Source: Bhargavaea cecembensis
GTDB taxonomy: Bacteria; Bacillota; Bacilli; Bacillales_A; Planococcaceae
Assembly (NCBI RefSeq): GCF_000826125.2
Contig: NZ_LN651373.1
Span: forward strand, 1,769,425 to 1,809,361
Length of the DNA stretch: 39,937 bases
Direction of reading: 5' to 3'
Shown: piece by piece, positions 24,713 through 32,894 of the stretch
Position numbering within the stretch: position 1 is the first letter of the stretch
How the letters are laid out: every line of letters starts with the position of its first letter
Made by a program: the position numbers and the translations under genes
Notes under the pieces: model-generated
The model's database searches: none
What the model saw: only the letters and a program-made list of their open reading frames with translations
What the model was told of the DNA's origin: nothing

Positions 24713-25690
24713 TCATGCATTCACTTTTGTTTTCTTGATCTCTTCGATCATCATCGGAACCACTTCGAACAGGTCGCCGACGATTCCGTAGTCCGCCACC
24801 TTGAAGATGTTGGCTTCCGGATCTTTGTTGATGGCGACGATCACTTTCGAGTTCGACATCCCGGCGAGGTGCTGGATTGCCCCGGAGATGCCCGCTGCAA
24901 TATACAGATCCGGTGTGATGACCTTGCCTGTCTGCCCGATCTGCAGGGAGTAATCGCAGTAGTCGGCGTCGCACGCTCCGCGCGATGCGCCGATTGCTCC
25001 GCCGAGCAGGTCTGCGAGTTCTTTCAGCGGTTCGAAGCCTTCAGGCCCCTTGACGCCGCGGCCGCCGGCCACGACGACCTTCGCCTCGGACATGTCGACG
25101 CCGTCGGTCGCTTTTGTGACGACATCCTTTACAACGGAGCGCAGGTTCTGGATGTCTGCGCTCACGGACGAGACGTCGCCGGAGCGGCTTTCGTCCTTTG
25201 CCGGTGCCGCGATGTTGTTCGGGCGGATTGTGAAGAAGATCGGTCCTTCGTTGATCTTCACTTTTTCAAACGCCTTGCCGGAGTAGATCGGGCGGATGAA
25301 GACCGCGTCTTCCCCTTCGCCTTCGATGTCGGTTATGTCGGAGACGAGTCCGCTCTTGAGCTTGGCCGCGATCTTCGGCGACAGGTCCTTCCCGAGCGCC
25401 GTGTGGCCGAATACGATTGTTTCCGGCTGCTCCTGTTCGTAGACGGCCATGAATGCCTGGCCGAAACCATCGGATGTATAGTGTTTGAGGTGCGGGTGTT
25501 CGACTGTCACGACACGATCCGCGCCGTATTGGATCATTTCCTGGCCGAGCCCCTGTACGTCGTCCCCGATCAGGACACCGACAACTTCTCCGCCGTCCGA
25601 TACTTTCTTCGCTGCCGCGATGGCTTCAAACGAAACATTCCGCAAAGCGCCGTCGCGCGCTTCCCCTAGTACAATCACTTTGTTGGACAT
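24713..25690 (-). CDS. etfA: Electron transfer flavoprotein alpha subunit
   Basis: EtfA binds FAD and passes electrons from acyl-CoA dehydrogenases to the quinone pool. The 325 residues end in the classical FAD-binding segment, from [17 protein letters not shown] (about 263-279) through [14 protein letters not shown] to [33 protein letters not shown] precedes it. AGGAGGGG lies before the ATG. It follows etfB after 32 nt and closes the operon. Confidence 0.97.
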   Translation of the reverse strand: MSNKVIVLGEARDGALRNVSFEAIAAAKKVSDGGEVVGVLIGDDVQGLGQEMIQYGADRVVTVEHPHLKHYTSDGFGQAFMAVYEQEQPETIVFGHTALGKDLSPKIAAKLKSGLVSDITDIEGEGEDAVFIRPIYSGKAFEKVKINEGPIFFTIRPNNIAAPAKDESRSGDVSSVSADIQNLRSVVKDVVTKATDGVDMSEAKVVVAGGRGVKGPEGFEPLKELADLLGGAIGASRGACDADYCDYSLQIGQTGKVITPDLYIAAGISGAIQHLAGMSNSKVIVAINKDPEANIFKVADYGIVGDLFEVVPMMIEEIKKTKVNA

Positions 25691-25722
25691 AGATTACCCC
25701 TCCTGATTCGAATAATACCGGC

Positions 25723-26496
25723 TCAGATGACTTTCGCTTCGGTGCGGAGCAGCTGGACGAGTTCCTTGACCTGGTCCCCAAGATCGCCTTCAAGCACACG
25801 TCCCGCAGCTTTCTCGGGCGGAAGGAAGATTTCGATCCGCTCCGTTTTCGCTTCGACCTCATCTTCATCGATGTCGAGGTCGTCAAGTTCGAGTTCCTCA
25901 AGCGGCTTTTTCTTCGCCTTCATGATCCCCGGAAGGGATGGATACCGCGGATCGTTCAGTCCCTGTTGCGCCGTGACGAGCAGCGGCAGTTCCGCTTCGA
26001 TCGTCTCGGAGTCGCCTTCGACGTCCCGCACGATGTTCGCCTTTTCGCCGTCGACCTTCAGTTCGGTGATCGTCGTCACGTAGTTGATGCCGAGAAGCTC
26101 GGCCACACGCGGGCCGACCTGACCGGAACCGCCGTCGATCGCCACGTTGCCGGCGAGGATGAGGTCCGCGTCTTTGTCCTTCAGGTATTCGGCGATGATC
26201 GTGGCCGCCGTGAATTCGTCGATGTCATCGAGATCGTCGTCCGTGTCGATGAGGACCGCTTTGTCGGCTCCCATCGCAAGCGCCGTGCGAAGCTGCTTTT
26301 CCGCGTCTTCCCCGCCGAGCGTGAGGACCGTCACTTCGCCGCCATGCTCGTCGCGGAGGCGGATCCCTTCTTCAACCGCATATTCGTCGTACGGGTTGAT
26401 GATGAATTCCGCTCCGTCTTCTGCAATTCCACCGTTCTGGACAGAGATCTTCTCCTCTGTGTCGAACGTCCGTTTTACAAGTGCGTAGATGTTCAT
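25723..26496 (-). CDS. etfB: Electron transfer flavoprotein beta subunit
   Basis: EtfB pairs with EtfA and binds AMP. The 257 residues contain MNIYALVKRTFDTEEKI at the N-terminus, INPYDEYAVEEGIRL (about 33-47), DLILAGNVAIDGGSGQVGPRVAELL (about 110-134) and a late ADP-type signature VTAQQGLNDPRYPSLPGIMKAKKKP. An acidic stretch (LELDDLDIDEDEVE) follows. The ribosome site is GGGGAGG. It sits between fadB and etfA. Confidence 0.97.
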   Translation of the reverse strand: MNIYALVKRTFDTEEKISVQNGGIAEDGAEFIINPYDEYAVEEGIRLRDEHGGEVTVLTLGGEDAEKQLRTALAMGADKAVLIDTDDDLDDIDEFTAATIIAEYLKDKDADLILAGNVAIDGGSGQVGPRVAELLGINYVTTITELKVDGEKANIVRDVEGDSETIEAELPLLVTAQQGLNDPRYPSLPGIMKAKKKPLEELELDDLDIDEDEVEAKTERIEIFLPPEKAAGRVLEGDLGDQVKELVQLLRTEAKVI

Positions 26497-26520
26497 GTTG
26501 CCATCCTCCCCTTCGAATGT

Positions 26521-27294
26521 TTATCTTCCCTGGAAATCGGGTTTGCGCTTTTCGATGAAGGCTGCGATGCCTTCTTTGGCGTCTTCCGAAACAAACACTT
26601 CTCCGAATGACTCGGCTTCCGCCTTCACGCCTTCATGGAAGCCTTCATGCTTTCCGTACTGCAGCATCCGGAGAGCGGCCCGCACGGAGACGGGGCTCAT
26701 TTTGGCAATCTTCCCTGCCGTTTTGAGCGTCTCATCGAGCAGTTCGTCTTCGCCGAAGGCCCGGTTTGCGAGCCCCCAGCTGACGGCTTCCTCCCCGGTG
26801 ATCGGCTCGGCGGTCAGCATCATCTCCGCAGCCTTGGCCGGTCCGACGTACCGCGGAAGCCGCTGCGTGCCGGCAAACCCCGGGATCAGTCCGAGCGAAA
26901 GCTCAGGAAGCCCCAGCTTCGCTCCGCTCGTGACGAACCGCATATGGCAGGACATCGCCAGTTCGAGTCCGCCGCCGAGCGCCGCGCCGTGAATGGCGGC
27001 AATCACGGGCTTCGGGAAGTTTTCCAGCCGTTCGAACACTTGCTGGCCTCTCCCGGAAAGCCCGGAAAATTCCTCGCCGGACTCTACTTCCGTGAATTCC
27101 TTGATGTCCGCCCCTGCCGAGAAGAAACGTCCTTCCCCGTGCAGAACGATCACCCGGACGTCCGGATCCTGTTCGACTTCATCCAGGAGCTGGTCGACCT
27201 CGCGGATCAAGCCTTGTGAAAGCGCATTCGCAGGCGGCCGCGTGATTGCGGCGATCGCCAGTTTGTCCTTCTTCTCCACTTTCAGGAATTCCAT
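26521..27294 (-). CDS. fadB: Enoyl-CoA hydratase (crotonase family)
   Basis: The enzyme hydrates trans-2-enoyl-CoA in beta-oxidation. The 257 residues have the oxyanion-hole segment [11 protein letters not shown] (about 58-68) and both catalytic glutamates, in [17 protein letters not shown] and [27 protein letters not shown] lies upstream of the ATG. It follows fadR by 16 nt and precedes etfB by 24 nt in a FadR-controlled operon. The symbol follows B. subtilis (ysiB/fadB). It is not the large E. coli FadB. Confidence 0.94.
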   Translation of the reverse strand: MEFLKVEKKDKLAIAAITRPPANALSQGLIREVDQLLDEVEQDPDVRVIVLHGEGRFFSAGADIKEFTEVESGEEFSGLSGRGQQVFERLENFPKPVIAAIHGAALGGGLELAMSCHMRFVTSGAKLGLPELSLGLIPGFAGTQRLPRYVGPAKAAEMMLTAEPITGEEAVSWGLANRAFGEDELLDETLKTAGKIAKMSPVSVRAALRMLQYGKHEGFHEGVKAEAESFGEVFVSEDAKEGIAAFIEKRKPDFQGR

Positions 27295-27310
27295 CCGAAA
27301 CTCATCCCCT

Positions 27311-27895
27311 TCAGTCGGCTTTCATGCCTTTCATGAGCAGCCTATGTACATTCGGCGCCAGTTTCATTAAATCATATTTCTGACCGTTCATCACCCATGA
27401 GGTGATAATTTCATCCATGGTGCCGAACACCATCTGCCGCGCGAGCCGGATATCCATCTCTTTTTCAAATTCTCCCCGCTCGATCCCTTCGGCCAGGATC
27501 CGGTCCAGGAGGGCCAGATAATCTTTGAGCACATTATTGATCTTGTGCCGCAGATCCTGATTGGATTGGCGGAGCTCGAGCTGGGTGACGATGGCCAGAT
27601 GATGGTCCGAGTAGATCACGCGGAAGTGGTTCTCGATCATCCGACGCAGCTTCTCCTCGGAAGTTTCGTTCCCATCCAGGATCTTCTGCAGGTTCTCAAC
27701 GAAGATCGACATCTTCTCACGGAACACCGAAACGAGAATGTCTTCTTTGTTTTTGAAGTAAAGATAAATCGTCCCGTCAGCGACGCCCGCCTGTTTGGCA
27801 ATCTTCGAGACTTGCGCCTGATGATAGCCGTTTTCGGCAATGACGATGACCGCGGCGTCCACGATCTGTTTGTATTTCGGCTTGTTCCGCTTCAA
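27311..27895 (-). CDS. fadR: FadR, TetR-family repressor of fatty-acid degradation
   Basis: The 194-residue protein matches B. subtilis FadR in length. The helix-turn-helix (about 10-50) runs [40 protein letters not shown], then KEDIL. Long-chain acyl-CoA releases it from DNA. The start is TTG at 27895, giving [10 protein letters not shown], because GGTGG lies just upstream. Starting at the TTG 15 bp earlier would place this site in the gene. A palindromic operator lies immediately upstream, so it is autoregulated together with fadB-etfBA. Confidence 0.95.
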   Translation of the reverse strand: MKRNKPKYKQIVDAAVIVIAENGYHQAQVSKIAKQAGVADGTIYLYFKNKEDILVSVFREKMSIFVENLQKILDGNETSEEKLRRMIENHFRVIYSDHHLAIVTQLELRQSNQDLRHKINNVLKDYLALLDRILAEGIERGEFEKEMDIRLARQMVFGTMDEIITSWVMNGQKYDLMKLAPNVHRLLMKGMKAD

Positions 27896-27920
27896 AGATT
27901 CCACCACCAAAGAAAAAGAA

Positions 27921-27944
27921 ATATGAATGATGGTTCATTCATAT
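27921..27944. promoter_or_regulatory. FadR operator (perfect 10-4-10 palindrome)
   Basis: ATATGAATGA and TCATTCATAT flank TGGT. The central 18 bp match the B. subtilis FadR consensus TGAATGAMTANTCATTCA in all 14 arm positions. It covers about +1 to +22 of the fadR promoter, a classical repression position. Confidence 0.88.
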
Positions 27945-27948
27945 TTCT

Positions 27949-27977
27949 ATATTAGACTGCATATATCGGTCTGTCAA
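27949..27977 (-). promoter_or_regulatory. Sigma-A promoter of fadR-fadB-etfB-etfA
   Basis: On the minus strand a perfect TTGACA (27972-27977) is followed after 17 bp by TAATAT (27949-27954). It lies directly after the lcfA stop, so the operon has a promoter separate from that of lcfA. Confidence 0.75.
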
Positions 27978-27983
27978 GCGTTC

Positions 27984-29681
27984 TCAGGAACCGACTTTCT
28001 CCTCGTCGAGTTTCTTTTTCTCCTCGTCCACAAGCTTGCGGCGGAGGATTTTTCCGACGGCCGTCTTCGGCAGTTCATCACGGAATTCATACAGCCTCGG
28101 CACTTTGTAGGCAGCCAGATGCTTCCGGGAGAATTCGTTGAGTTCCTCTTCCGTCACTTCATGGCCTTTCTTCAGGACGATGTAGGCCTTCACGGTCTCT
28201 CCCCTGTACGGATCCGGCACGCCGGCGACCACGCATTCCATGATGGCGGGGTGCTCATAAAGCACTTCTTCGATGTCTCTCGGATATACATTATACCCGC
28301 TCGCGATGATCATGTCCTTCTTCCGGTCGACGACGTAGAAGTAACCGTCCTCGTCCATGTAGCCGAGATCGCCTGTCAGGAGCCAGCCGTCTTGCAGTGT
28401 GGCCGCGGTATCTTCCGGACGGTTCCAGTACCCCTTCATCACCTGGGGCCCCTTCACCGCAATTTCACCGACTTCTCCGACGGCCAGCGGCTCCGTTGTC
28501 CCGTTCTTGAACACGGTCGCTTCGGTATTCGGCCAAGGGATGCCGATCGAGCCTCTTTTGCGCTCCCCGTCCCAGATGAGGTTCGCGTGCGTGACCGGGG
28601 AGGATTCGGACAGGCCATAGCCTTCCACCAGTTTCCCTTTCGTCACTTTCTCGAACTTCTCCTGGATGTCGACCGGAAGCGGAGCGGAGCCGCTCAGGCA
28701 TGCCTTGATCGACTGGAGGTCGTATTTGGAGATGTCCGGGTGGTTGAGCAGGCCGATATAAATGGTCGGCGCGCCCGGGAACAAGGTCGGCGACTGTTTG
28801 TCGATCAGCTTGAGGACGGTCTCCGGATCGAATTTCGGAACGAGCACCATCTTGTTCCCCTGCGCCACGGACAGGACGAGGACGGTCGTCATGCCATACA
28901 CGTGGAAGAACGGGAGAATGCCGAGGACCGTTTCTTCGCCCGGCTCGCATTTGTACATCCAGGCCTCGCACATCTTCGCATTGGCCATCAAGTTGCGGTG
29001 GGTGAGCATGACGCCCTTCGGAGAGCCGGTCGTGCCGCCCGTGTACTGAAGGAGTGCCACTTCATCCGGCTCGGGGCCATCAAGCGCAATCGGTTCCGCC
29101 TCGGAGCGCTTGATGGCTTCCGTGAACAGATGGTTCCGTCCCCGGTGCTCGACTTTAACGGTCATCCCGTATTCCTTGCGCTGGACGAACGGGTATAGGA
29201 GGTTCTTCGGGAATGGCAGGTAATCCTTGATGCCCGTGATGATGACCTGCTCCAGAGGCGTTTCGCCGATGACCTTGGCGATCCGCGGATACAGGATATC
29301 CAGGCCGACGATCACTTTTGCTCCGGAGTCCTTCAACTGATAGGCGAGCTCCTTCTCGGTATACAGCGGGTTCGTCTGGACGACGATCGCCCCCGCATAC
29401 AGGATTCCGTAGAAGGCAATGACGTTCTGCGGACAGTTCGGCAGCATGATCGCCACGCGGTCCCCTTTTTGGACGCCCAGCCCCCGGAGGTAGTTGCCGA
29501 ACTTCAGCGAGGACTCATACAGTTCCCGGAATGTCACTTCCCTTCCGAGAAAATGGATGGCGACTTTGTCCGGATACTTCTCTGCCGAGTGCGTGAGACT
29601 CATCTGAATCGGTTCTTCCGGAATCTCGACGATCGGCGGGATTTCCTCGGGATAGTGCTTGAGCCATGGTTTTGCCGTCAT
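27984..29681 (-). CDS. lcfA: Long-chain fatty-acid-CoA ligase
   Basis: This enzyme activates free long-chain fatty acids to acyl-CoA with ATP, feeding beta-oxidation and supplying the FadR ligand. The 565 residues show the AMP-binding signature LQYTGGTTGSPKGVMLTHRN (about 209-228), VEGYGLSESSPV, the LTGDLGYMDEDGYFYVVDRKKD hinge region and the catalytic lysine in PKTAVGKILRRKL. The ATG has AGGAGAAAGGGG upstream. It has its own promoter with a cre-like site. Confidence 0.96.
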   Translation of the reverse strand: MTAKPWLKHYPEEIPPIVEIPEEPIQMSLTHSAEKYPDKVAIHFLGREVTFRELYESSLKFGNYLRGLGVQKGDRVAIMLPNCPQNVIAFYGILYAGAIVVQTNPLYTEKELAYQLKDSGAKVIVGLDILYPRIAKVIGETPLEQVIITGIKDYLPFPKNLLYPFVQRKEYGMTVKVEHRGRNHLFTEAIKRSEAEPIALDGPEPDEVALLQYTGGTTGSPKGVMLTHRNLMANAKMCEAWMYKCEPGEETVLGILPFFHVYGMTTVLVLSVAQGNKMVLVPKFDPETVLKLIDKQSPTLFPGAPTIYIGLLNHPDISKYDLQSIKACLSGSAPLPVDIQEKFEKVTKGKLVEGYGLSESSPVTHANLIWDGERKRGSIGIPWPNTEATVFKNGTTEPLAVGEVGEIAVKGPQVMKGYWNRPEDTAATLQDGWLLTGDLGYMDEDGYFYVVDRKKDMIIASGYNVYPRDIEEVLYEHPAIMECVVAGVPDPYRGETVKAYIVLKKGHEVTEEELNEFSRKHLAAYKVPRLYEFRDELPKTAVGKILRRKLVDEEKKKLDEEKVGS

Positions 29682-29728
29682 GAACAGACCCCTTTCTCCT
29701 GTTTAATCGTTAGAATATTCCTATTTCA

Positions 29729-29757
29729 AGGATACACAACATTGGAGGCGCTTTCAA
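29729..29757 (-). promoter_or_regulatory. Sigma-A promoter of lcfA
   Basis: On the minus strand TTGAAA (29752-29757) and TATCCT (29729-29734) are 17 bp apart. Transcription would start near 29722, about 41 nt before the ATG. Confidence 0.65.
29743..29756. promoter_or_regulatory. cre-like site (CcpA) over the lcfA -35
   Basis: TGGAGGCGCTTTCA matches the cre consensus TGWAANCGNTNWCA at 12 of 14 positions and overlaps the -35. In B. subtilis the lcfA operon is subject to CcpA catabolite repression, which supports the reading. The two mismatches lower confidence. Confidence 0.55.
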
Positions 29758-29770
29758 TAGCAGAATGAAT

Positions 29771-29794
29771 AAAAGCACGGGGGTCCCCCGTGCT
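29771..29794 (-). terminator. Terminator after the small membrane peptide gene
   Basis: AGCACGGGG and CCCCGTGCT form a 9-bp stem with a 3-nt loop, followed by four T on the minus strand. The hairpin shares its first base with the stop codon of the small gene. Confidence 0.75.
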
Positions 29795-29880
29795 CAGTTG
29801 AAAAACAGCCACCAGATGCCGACGATGATGAAGCCGGCGCAGATAACCAGCAGCAGTTTTGCAAGTTTGATCATATCCAA
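29794..29880 (-). CDS. Small single-pass membrane peptide (28 aa), unknown function
   Basis: A short frame encodes MDMIKLAKLLLVICAGFIIV plus GIWWLFFN. It is one clean transmembrane helix with a lysine at the N-side and an aromatic end. The best start is TTG at 29880, with AAAGGCGG 9 nt upstream. ATG at 29874 (26 aa) has a poor site. A terminator hairpin begins exactly at the stop codon, and the DUF350 gene ends 44 nt upstream on the same strand with no terminator between, so the two are probably co-transcribed. I do not recognise the family. Confidence 0.5.
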   Translation of the reverse strand: MDMIKLAKLLLVICAGFIIVGIWWLFFN

Positions 29881-29924
29881 TTCGGTTTACCGCCTTTCGA
29901 TCGCTGCGGATGGTGCCATGCGGG

Positions 29925-30338
29925 TCAGGTGATGCTCGCTCCGATGACAAAGCTGAGCCCGACCGAGATGATGAATGAAATAAAACCGACCGCCCGGTTG
30001 TCGTTGCCGATTTCCTCGTCGATCTTGAACTTCGGAGTGAGGAATTCGAACAGCCAGTAGGCCATGATGAGGAGGAAGAAGCCGAACAGGCCCCAGAGCA
30101 GCATTTCCGGCAGGGTCGAGTGCTGCTGGATGGAGTGCCGGAAGATATTGGCCACGCCGAAGATCTTCCCGCCGGTCGCCATGGCGACGGCCAGGTTGCC
30201 GTTCTGGATTTCTTCCCAGTTCTTATATTTCGTCACGAGTTCGAACAGCACCATCGCCACGACAAGGCAGAGGACGGTGACGCTGAAGTAGCCCGCTGAT
30301 TCAACGAGCGGATGGGTCCAAAAGCCGGATAGCAGCAT
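29925..30338 (-). CDS. DUF350 membrane protein (YshE-like)
   Basis: A 137-residue membrane protein with four hydrophobic segments (about 15-36, 50-66, 77-99, 113-136) and the family phrase NGNLAVAMATGGKIFGVANIF near 45-65, repeated in altered form as GNDNRAVGFISFIIS. DUF350 proteins consist of two such half-repeats. Function is unknown. AAAGGAG lies before the ATG. The 159-bp gap to mutS2 holds imperfect GC-rich inverted repeats (30437-30472) but no terminator or clear promoter. Confidence 0.9.
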   Translation of the reverse strand: MLLSGFWTHPLVESAGYFSVTVLCLVVAMVLFELVTKYKNWEEIQNGNLAVAMATGGKIFGVANIFRHSIQQHSTLPEMLLWGLFGFFLLIMAYWLFEFLTPKFKIDEEIGNDNRAVGFISFIISVGLSFVIGASIT

Positions 30339-30497
30339 ACAGTTGGCTCCTTTGCCGTTTTAATCTTTGCTTACGGCGCGGGCGCCCGGAAGGTTTCGTT
30401 TTTTTATGGAATGAGCACTTTGGATCAGGACGGAGAGGGCCGGTTGATCGAATCGGCCGGCTCGGCCGCCGGGCATCGTTCCCTTACGCCAATGATC

Positions 30498-32858
30498 TTA
30501 TTTCAGTTCTACGACCGTGACGCCGGATCCGCCTTCGCCCGCTTCCCCGAAGCGGAAGCTTTTGACGCGGGAGTGGCGGCGAAGGTATTTCTGGATGCCT
30601 TCGCGCAATGCGCCGGTCCCTTTGCCGTGGATGATCGAGACGCGTGGGTAGTTCGCGAGGAGGGCGTCGTCGATGTACTTTTCGGTCCGGCGGATGGCGT
30701 CTTCGTAGCGCTCGCCCCGGAGGTCGAGTTCCATCCTGACTCCTTCCGCGGAACGTCCGCGGACATTCGCGACTGTGACCGTTTCTTTCGGCTTCTCCGG
30801 TTTCACGTACTCCAGGTCCGATTCGTGCAGGCGCATCTTCAGGATGCCGATCTGGACGAGCCACTCGCCGTCCGATCCTTTTTCGAGAAGCGTTCCTTTC
30901 TGGCCGTAGCTGATGACCTTGACTTCGTCGCCGGGCTGAAGTTCATGTTTGGCCGGCTTCGCCTTGGTCTTCGGCTTTTTGCGCAGGTCCTCTTGAGGCA
31001 CTGCCCCTTCGAGCCGTTTCTTCGCCTCGATGAGTTCGTGCTCTTTCACCTGCGCACCGGCGTTGAGGCGCATCGACCGGAGTTCGGAAATGACGGTCTC
31101 CGCTTCCCGGCGGGCGTCTTCCACGATTTTCTTCGCCTTCTCCTTGGCCTTCTCTTCCAGCTGGTCCTTCTTCGAATCATACTCCGACAGCCGCTCTTCC
31201 AGTTGGCTCCGGAGTTCTTCGGATTCATGCAGTACGCGTGCGGTCTCTTCGGCGTCTTTCTCCGCCTGGACCCGGCTCGCTTCCAGCGACGTGATCATCG
31301 TCTCGACTTCATTTCGGTCCTCGCCGGTGAATGTCTTCGCATGACGGATGATGTGATCCGGGAGGCCGAGACGCTTGGAAATCTCGAAGGCGTTGCTTCG
31401 TCCGGGGACCCCGATGAGGAGGCGGTAGGTCGGGCTGAGCGTCTCGACGTCGAACTCGACGCTCGCATTCACGACGCCCGGCCGGTTGTAGCCGTACGCC
31501 TTCAGTTCCGGATAGTGGGTCGTCGCCATGACGCGTGCGCCCCTGCCGTGCACTTCATCGAGGATTGCGATGGCGAGCGCCGCGCCTTCCTGCGGATCGG
31601 TGCCGGAGCCCAGTTCGTCAAACAGGACGAGCGAGCGCTCATCGAACCGTTCGAGGATGCCGACGATGTTCACCATATGGGAGGAGAACGTGCTCAGGCT
31701 CTGTTCGATCGACTGCTCGTCACCGATGTCTGCATAGATGCCGTCGAATACGGCCATCTCCGATCCCTCGAGTGCGGGGATCGGAAGTCCCGACTGCGCC
31801 ATGAGCGTGCAGAGTCCGACCGTCTTCAGTGTGACGGTCTTGCCGCCCGTGTTCGGACCCGTGATGACGATGGCGGTCGTGTCTCCGCCGAATTCGATCG
31901 TGTTCGTGACCGCTTCTTCCCGCGGGATGAGCGGATGGCGGGCTTTCACCATGCGGATCGATCCTTCGTCGTTCACCCCCGGGATGGTCGCTTTTTCCGC
32001 CATTCCGTATTTGGCTTTGGCCAGGACGACATCCATGTCGCCGAGGATCCCAATGAGGACGAACAGTTCATGCGCATGCCCCTGGACCTGTTCCGACAGC
32101 ATCCGGAGAATCCGCTCGATTTCCTCGTTCTCCTTCATTTTCAGTCGGCGGATTTCATTGTTCGCCTGGACGACGGCATCCGGCTCGATGAACAGCGTCT
32201 GTCCGGAGGCCGACTGGTCGTGGACGATGCCGCCGAAATGGGTCCGGTACTCCTGTTTGACCGGGATGACATACCGGTCATTCCGGATCGTCACGATGGC
32301 ATCCGACAGCATTTTGGCGTTGTTGCGGGTGTACTGCTCGAGCTTGTCCCGCACGCGCCCTTCCTGCGCGCGGAGCTGCTGGCGGATCGACCGGAGAGCG
32401 CCCGACGCACTGTCGACGACTTTCCCGTTGTCATCGATGCACGCATTGATCTCATGTTCAAGTGCCGTCAGGACCGGCATCTCTTCTTTTTTCGCGAGGA
32501 ACAGGGGAATGTCGATCTCCCCTTCCGCTTCGATCGCCTCAAGAAATTGCCGGAGGATGCGGCCGGCGCGGATCGTGCTGGCGGTTTCCATCAGTTCCAT
32601 CGCGCCGAGCATGCCGCCAGCCTGTGCCCGCTTCGAATAAGGACGGATGTCGAACAGCCCGCCCATCGGAACGTTGCCGCGGATGCGGTAGATGGCGAGC
32701 GCCTCGTCCGTCTCTGCGAGCAGCGCGGCGACTTCGCCGAGATCAGTGGACGGGACGAGACCGGAGATCCGGCTCCTCCCGAGCACCGATGTGCAGTGCC
32801 CGGCCACTTCATCGCGGATTTTATCAAATTCAAGTGTCTTCAGGACTCGGGAGTCCAT
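30498..32858 (-). CDS. mutS2: MutS2, MutS-family ATPase/Smr endonuclease
   Basis: The 786 residues (ATG at 32858, GGAAG upstream; a GTG 9 bp earlier is unlikely) match the family length. The ATPase has Walker A ITGPNTGGKTVTLKTVGL (about 330-347), Walker B LVLFDELGSGTDP, and a long KOW-like/coiled-coil insert (about 510-620). The C-terminal Smr domain carries ELDLRGERYEDA and HGKGTGALREGI. MutS2 lacks the mismatch-binding domain. In B. subtilis it resolves collided ribosomes, and elsewhere it limits recombination. It follows polX by 36 nt. Confidence 0.96.
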   Translation of the reverse strand: MDSRVLKTLEFDKIRDEVAGHCTSVLGRSRISGLVPSTDLGEVAALLAETDEALAIYRIRGNVPMGGLFDIRPYSKRAQAGGMLGAMELMETASTIRAGRILRQFLEAIEAEGEIDIPLFLAKKEEMPVLTALEHEINACIDDNGKVVDSASGALRSIRQQLRAQEGRVRDKLEQYTRNNAKMLSDAIVTIRNDRYVIPVKQEYRTHFGGIVHDQSASGQTLFIEPDAVVQANNEIRRLKMKENEEIERILRMLSEQVQGHAHELFVLIGILGDMDVVLAKAKYGMAEKATIPGVNDEGSIRMVKARHPLIPREEAVTNTIEFGGDTTAIVITGPNTGGKTVTLKTVGLCTLMAQSGLPIPALEGSEMAVFDGIYADIGDEQSIEQSLSTFSSHMVNIVGILERFDERSLVLFDELGSGTDPQEGAALAIAILDEVHGRGARVMATTHYPELKAYGYNRPGVVNASVEFDVETLSPTYRLLIGVPGRSNAFEISKRLGLPDHIIRHAKTFTGEDRNEVETMITSLEASRVQAEKDAEETARVLHESEELRSQLEERLSEYDSKKDQLEEKAKEKAKKIVEDARREAETVISELRSMRLNAGAQVKEHELIEAKKRLEGAVPQEDLRKKPKTKAKPAKHELQPGDEVKVISYGQKGTLLEKGSDGEWLVQIGILKMRLHESDLEYVKPEKPKETVTVANVRGRSAEGVRMELDLRGERYEDAIRRTEKYIDDALLANYPRVSIIHGKGTGALREGIQKYLRRHSRVKSFRFGEAGEGGSGVTVVELK

Positions 32859-32894
32859 CGGCTGCACTTCCTTTCTTCTAAATAGCAGCGGCCC

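Noticed and set aside
29761-29775. FadR site upstream of the lcfA promoter
   Set aside because: Only one half (GAATGAATA) is present. The other arm is replaced by the terminator hairpin.
30361-30420. Terminator between mutS2 and the DUF350 gene
   Set aside because: The GGGCGCCC palindrome and the seven T at 30399-30407 are on the plus strand and 12 bp apart. There is no plus-strand gene to end, and the minus strand has no T-run after a stem.
30411-32885. Very long plus-strand frame opposite mutS2 (also 8106-9845 opposite lonA and 37114-39126 opposite pheT)
   Set aside because: They lie exactly antisense to well-supported genes. They are arginine- and aspartate-rich with no domain pattern, and arise because GC-rich codons leave few stops on the opposite strand.
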